Shown: one piece after another, positions 6,918-8,728 of the stretch
How positions within the stretch are numbered: position 1 is the first letter of the stretch
Layout: each line of letters begins with the position of its first letter
Source: Verrucomicrobiota bacterium
GTDB lineage: Bacteria > Verrucomicrobiota > Verrucomicrobiia > Verrucomicrobiales > DEV007
Direction of reading: 5' to 3'
DNA length: 8,728 nt
Assembly (NCBI GenBank): GCA_013152075.1
Contig: JAADHD010000180.1
Coordinates: 1-8,728, forward strand
Notes under the pieces: generated by a model
Told to the model about the DNA's origin: nothing
The model's database searches: none
Seen by the model: the letters and a program-made list of their open reading frames with translations, nothing else
Made by a program: the position numbers and the translations under genes

Positions 6918-7280
6918 TCACGCTCGCTGGGCGTTTTCTCCTTCTTCAATCAGTTCCCAGAATACTTTCGATTCGCTCAGGGCTTCATCTTCAGACAGCG
7001 GTAGGTTGGTGCGAAAAAGAAAGTCTTGGAAAGTGTTTTTATTCAGCACGCGGCGAACGAGAATGCCTTCTTCGGTAGCTTCAAAATAAATGCGCATATC
7101 TTTTGCACGGTAGCGGAACAAAGCTTTTCCATCCCGCTCCAGTCGGCCGAATTTTTCACCATCCGGATTTTCCAGGTCGTCGGGAGTTACTTGGAATTCA
7201 CTTAGTAATTCCAGTTGGGTCAAGGTAGGCAACTGAGATAGTTCCGCTGCACTGATTTCATTAAATATAAATTGGAACAC
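6918..7280 (-). CDS. RelE/ParE-like small protein, orphan toxin-like or housekeeping
   Basis: With the GTG start at 7280 the protein has 120 residues. Its middle, FGRLERDGKALFRYRAKDMRI as two adjoining blocks (about 49-69), then YFEATEEGILVRRVLNKNTFQDF (70-92), resembles the C-terminal half of RelE/ParE toxins, where a conserved Arg-rich strand and 'RI.YE...' strand precede a 'V..V..R...Y' strand. The N-terminal part (LSQLPTLTQLELLSEF, about 15-30) is helical, and an acidic tail of about 28 residues follows the fold. The GTG is preferred because a -10 box lies just upstream (7320-7325); the frame stays open to a TTG at 7472, but that extension overlaps hairpin-rich DNA and looks unlike protein. 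AAGG lies 13 bases before the GTG, too far to be ideal. No antitoxin gene adjoins it; the neighbour is the class V PLP enzyme. Toxicity is not shown, and the family may be a conserved non-toxic relative. Confidence 0.65.
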   Translation of the reverse strand: MFQFIFNEISAAELSQLPTLTQLELLSEFQVTPDDLENPDGEKFGRLERDGKALFRYRAKDMRIYFEATEEGILVRRVLNKNTFQDFLFRTNLPLSEDEALSESKVFWELIEEGENAQRA

Positions 7281-7319
7281 AATGGAATATTGACCTTGAT
7301 CAGGTAAAATCTCCAGAGA

Positions 7320-7348
7320 ATTATATTTTTTTGCGGGCGGGCTGTGCT
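7320..7348 (-). promoter_or_regulatory. Candidate sigma-70-type promoter of the RelE-like gene
   Basis: On the minus strand a perfect TATAAT (7325 down to 7320) follows a run of seven A. Seventeen bases upstream is AGCACA (7348-7343), matching TTGACA only in its last three bases. Transcription would start near 7313, giving a leader of about 33 bases before the GTG at 7280. A near-palindrome ACCTGATCAAGGT (7303-7291) lies in that leader and could be an operator. This promoter argues against translation starting at 7472. Confidence 0.5.
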
Positions 7349-7363
7349 GGATAACAGGCCGCC
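7336..7363. repeat. GC-rich inverted repeat upstream of the -10 box
   Basis: GGCGGGCTG (7336-7344) pairs with CAGGCCGCC (7355-7363) at eight of nine positions, with a 10-base loop. It covers the -35 region of the candidate promoter. In the minus direction it is followed by CGC and seven A rather than T, so it is not an intrinsic terminator on that strand; on the plus strand no T-run follows either. It may be a regulator site or part of the same structured element as the hairpins further upstream. Confidence 0.4.
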
Positions 7364-7382
7364 GGACTAAAAATCGAAAGAT

Positions 7383-7492
7383 GGATAGTGCGTTGGCATT
7401 GAGTCGCCAAACGTGAAAAAAGTTACAGCCCCACCAGACTTTCGCCTGTGTGAGGCTGTTATTCCCCCCCAAGGAAATCTGCCTGAGTATCC
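7383..7492 (-). ncRNA. Candidate structured RNA: three hairpins closed by a 5-bp stem, unknown family
   Basis: Read on the minus strand, GGATA (7492-7488) can pair with TATCC (7387-7383) and enclose three hairpins. P2: ATTTCC (7478-7473) with GGGAAT (7466-7461), including one G-U pair. P3: 7458-7426, 33 nt, nine pairs, a single bulged A (7449), five more pairs including one G-U, and a GAAA tetraloop (7443-7440). P4: CGTTTGGC (7413-7406) with GCCAACG (7397-7391), seven pairs with one bulged A. The GNRA loop is formed only on the minus strand (plus strand has TTTC), which sets the orientation. P3 is followed by TAAC and six T. It could be a short terminated RNA (starting near 7479 if TTGCTT/GATACT at 7515-7510/7491-7486 is its promoter, which would exclude the closing stem) or a leader element. 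I recognise no Rfam-type consensus in it. A coding reading of this stretch is open but unlikely. Confidence 0.45.
7416..7458 (-). terminator. Possible intrinsic terminator: GAAA-capped hairpin plus T6
   Basis: The P3 hairpin (7458-7426, 14 pairs, GAAA loop) is followed on the minus strand by TAAC and then TTTTTT (7421-7416). A stable stem and U-run are what an intrinsic terminator needs, but the four-base gap before the U-run is longer than ideal. No protein gene lies directly upstream on this strand: the neighbour beyond 7500 is transcribed on the plus strand. Its existence therefore implies a small RNA or an attenuated leader. Confidence 0.4.
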
Positions 7493-7502
7493 CATGAATT
7501 TT

Positions 7503-7538
7503 AAAAAATAAGCAAGAATAAAGAGCGCTTATGTTTTT
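7503..7538. repeat. AT-rich inverted repeat in divergent intergenic region
   Basis: AAAAA (7503-7507) and ATAAGC (7508-7513) pair with GCTTAT (7527-7532) and TTTTT (7534-7538), with one bulged G (7533) and a 13-base loop. The A and T runs on either side give it the look of a weak bidirectional terminator, or an operator between the divergent genes. The rest of 7539-7628 is AT-rich and shows only weak promoter-like words (TTGTCA at 7572-7577) for the plus-strand gene. Confidence 0.35.
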
Positions 7539-7628
7539 AAAATATTGTTTATTAATTGAGGGGAGATTGTTTTGTCATTGAGCTTTCCTGTTTGGTTATT
7601 AGAGAATTCGTGTTTTGATTGAAGGGAT

Positions 7629-7916
7629 ATGGAATTTTCTATTAGTGAAATGGTCGTTTGGTTGGTGGTGGGTGCCCTGACAGGTCCCGTGGTTGGGATG
7701 TTGACGAAGCGGAGTCGCGATGGATTTGGGAAGTGGCGAAATTTGGGCATTGGGTTGGTGGGCGCGTTGATTGGCGGTTTCCTGTTAAAGTTGTTTAACA
7801 TCGATCTCGATCTGGGCCTTGATTCGTTTACGATCAGTCTTCAGGATCTGATTGCTGCATTTTTGGGGGCTTTGCTTTTTCTTTTGATTGTTGTGATCAT
7901 TCAGAAAAAGGGGTGA
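7629..7916 (+). CDS. GlsB/YeaQ/YmgE-like small membrane protein
   Basis: This 95-residue protein has three hydrophobic helices, at about residues 7-26, 37-57 and 70-91, with a basic loop TKRSRDGFGKWRN (26-38) between the first two. The glycine-rich helices with VVGALTGPVVGML (13-25) and GIGLVGALIGGFLL (40-53) are typical of the transglycosylase-associated (GlsB/YeaQ/YmgE) stress-response family; members usually have 80-100 residues. Function is not known in detail; family members are linked to envelope or general stress. The ATG is the first possible start after an in-frame TGA (7620-7622). GAAGGG (7621-7626) precedes it by only two bases, an unusually short spacing; the alternative ATG at 7650 has no ribosome binding site at all. 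The gene stands alone between a divergent and a convergent neighbour and ends in its own terminator about 100 bases downstream. Confidence 0.8.
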   Translation: MEFSISEMVVWLVVGALTGPVVGMLTKRSRDGFGKWRNLGIGLVGALIGGFLLKLFNIDLDLGLDSFTISLQDLIAAFLGALLFLLIVVIIQKKG

Positions 7917-8014
7917 GAAACCCAACTCTTCCAGCCCTGAGACGGACAGCCGGAGGCAACGGGTGAAACGCATAGTGCTAGCAGCTTAACTATTTTGTCT
8001 TACGCCCTACACCC

Positions 8015-8043
8015 ATCCCGCCGGTTGTTGGCGGGGTTCTTTC
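8015..8043 (+). terminator. Intrinsic terminator of the GlsB-like gene
   Basis: CCCGCC (8017-8022) pairs with GGCGGG (8030-8035) around a 7-base loop, extended by a T-G and an A-T pair at 8015-8016/8036-8037, and is followed by TTCTTTC on the plus strand. The T-rich end overlaps the stop codon (8042-8044) of the convergent gene. On the minus strand no T-run follows, so it would serve mainly the plus-strand gene. The stretch 7917-8014 before it contains no gene I can support. Confidence 0.7.
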
Positions 8044-8728
8044 AAGCAGCTTCCCGTTTTGATGCGGCGAAGGCCAGGGTTCCTGCAAGGGTGACCAGTA
8101 AGATCAGGGCCAGGGCGATTTGCCAGATTTTGAGATTGCGCTGTAGTCCGAAACGCAGCTCAAGCTCCAGTGGGGCGTTTTCCGCTACCTGCACGCTGCG
8201 GCTGAAGGTGTAAACTGTGCCTTCTTCCGGCAGGGTGATGGTGATCGCCTGCGGAGCGGGTTCGGTGCTGCGTTGATGTTGAACTAAGCGTCCAGCGATT
8301 TGCTGGAGGATGGCGTTGTCTTCGGTTGAGTTCCCCATCAGCAATTGGCTGAGTTGCTGGGGGCGGAAGTTCAGTTGGCCTTGCTGCAGCACAGGGTTGG
8401 CGGCGGCGCTTTGCTTGAGTTGTTGGTTGCCCTGAGTGGCGGCATCATCCCGGTTGTTATCGAGAAAGAGTCGCTGGCGGCGGGTATTGAGTCCGACGAC
8501 GGCCTGTTGGGTTTGCAGGTTTTCCAACTGCACGCGGGCGTCTTCATTGGAAGCGGCATCGAGCGCATAACGATTGGCGACAGAGTTCAGCGCCCAGCGG
8601 GCTTTGCTTTGCTGGCCAGATTGCAACAGCTGATTGGCTTGTTCAAGAAGTTGGGCAGCCTGTTGTGCCTGGACCTGACGTTTGCCACTGGTGATCGACA
8701 GATAGGAACTGCGGTCATAGTTCTGGCA
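8042..8728 (-). CDS. Gln-rich protein with C-terminal membrane anchor (C-terminal part only)
   Basis: The minus frame is open from the window edge (8728) to a TGA at 8044-8042, showing 228 C-terminal residues of a longer protein; a TTG at 8626 is internal to the frame and is not taken as the start. The visible part begins with a helical, Gln/Ala-rich stretch (about 18-45), followed by a TPR-like helix pair in KARWALNSVANRYALDAASNEDARVQL (about 42-68). A long polar Gln/Asn-rich region (70-140) precedes a beta-rich segment, ITITLPEEGTVYTF (about 152-165) and NAPLELELRFG (174-184). One membrane helix follows (about 193-222), then a short basic end, SKREAA. The order suggests a large exported or periplasmic protein anchored in the inner membrane by its C-terminus, with only a few residues in the cytoplasm. 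I do not recognise the family. Confidence 0.8.
   Translation of the reverse strand, partial: CQNYDRSSYLSITSGKRQVQAQQAAQLLEQANQLLQSGQQSKARWALNSVANRYALDAASNEDARVQLENLQTQQAVVGLNTRRQRLFLDNNRDDAATQGNQQLKQSAAANPVLQQGQLNFRPQQLSQLLMGNSTEDNAILQQIAGRLVQHQRSTEPAPQAITITLPEEGTVYTFSRSVQVAENAPLELELRFGLQRNLKIWQIALALILLVTLAGTLAFAASKREAA

Noticed and set aside
7426..7458. Hairpin resembling group II intron domain V (9-bp lower stem, 5-bp upper stem, GAAA loop, AGC near the 5' end).
   Set aside because: Domain V has a two-base bulge on the 3' side; here the only bulge is one A on the 5' side. No intron-encoded reverse transcriptase, domain VI or exon boundary is visible.
7281..7472. N-terminal extension of the RelE-like gene from a TTG at 7472 (64 more residues).
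   Set aside because: It overlaps the stable hairpins, the A7 tract and the TATAAT box, and its composition (Trp/Cys/Arg-rich) does not look like a conserved domain. The GTG at 7280 is preferred.
7785..7973. Minus-strand open frame antisense to the GlsB-like gene.
   Set aside because: It is the complement of a gene with three clear membrane helices; it has no ribosome binding site and no family likeness.

Overview
The window reads as a chromosomal stretch from a Gram-negative, probably Verrucomicrobiota bacterium (Opitutae/Puniceicoccales-like). This placement is inferred from protein style: a GYF_2 plus DUF4190 membrane protein, a stand-alone accB-accC pair, and an orphan RelE-like protein. 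No rRNA or other marker gene is present. Most starts lack a recognisable Shine-Dalgarno sequence. The region is mostly housekeeping, with no insertion sequence, prophage, CRISPR array or tRNA.

Layout. The left edge (1-583, minus) holds the N-terminal membrane domain of an ABC exporter cut by the window. A 130-base divergent spacer carries a copy of a dispersed 'GACAAGCTCAG'-type repeat. It is followed on the plus strand by a SanA/DUF218 envelope protein (714-1442), whose 3' end overlaps by 38 bases the end of the convergent GYF_2-DUF4190 membrane protein (1405-1992, minus). From 5550 down to 1405 five minus-strand genes are tightly spaced (27-53 base gaps) and probably form one operon: accB (GTG start), accC, thiE, a PfkB-family sugar/nucleoside kinase, and the GYF_2 protein. 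AccB and AccC are the biotin carrier and biotin carboxylase of acetyl-CoA carboxylase, the first step of fatty-acid synthesis. ThiE joins the two halves of thiamine phosphate. Upstream, separated by a 162-base leader with two inverted repeats, lies a second minus-strand pair: a RelE-like protein (6918-7280) and a class-V PLP enzyme (5713-6882).

The region 7281-7628 is the most unusual part. It contains a good -10 box just upstream of the GTG start of the RelE-like gene. Further upstream on the minus strand is a cluster of stable hairpins. Its central element is a 33-nt, 14-bp hairpin capped by a GAAA tetraloop and followed by a run of six U, which looks like a terminated small RNA or an attenuated leader. 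It matches no riboswitch or RNA family that I can recognise.

The right end holds a GlsB/YeaQ-type three-helix membrane protein (7629-7916, plus) with an intrinsic terminator. That terminator abuts the stop codon of a convergent, Gln-rich protein with a C-terminal membrane anchor (8042-8728, minus), which runs off the window edge.
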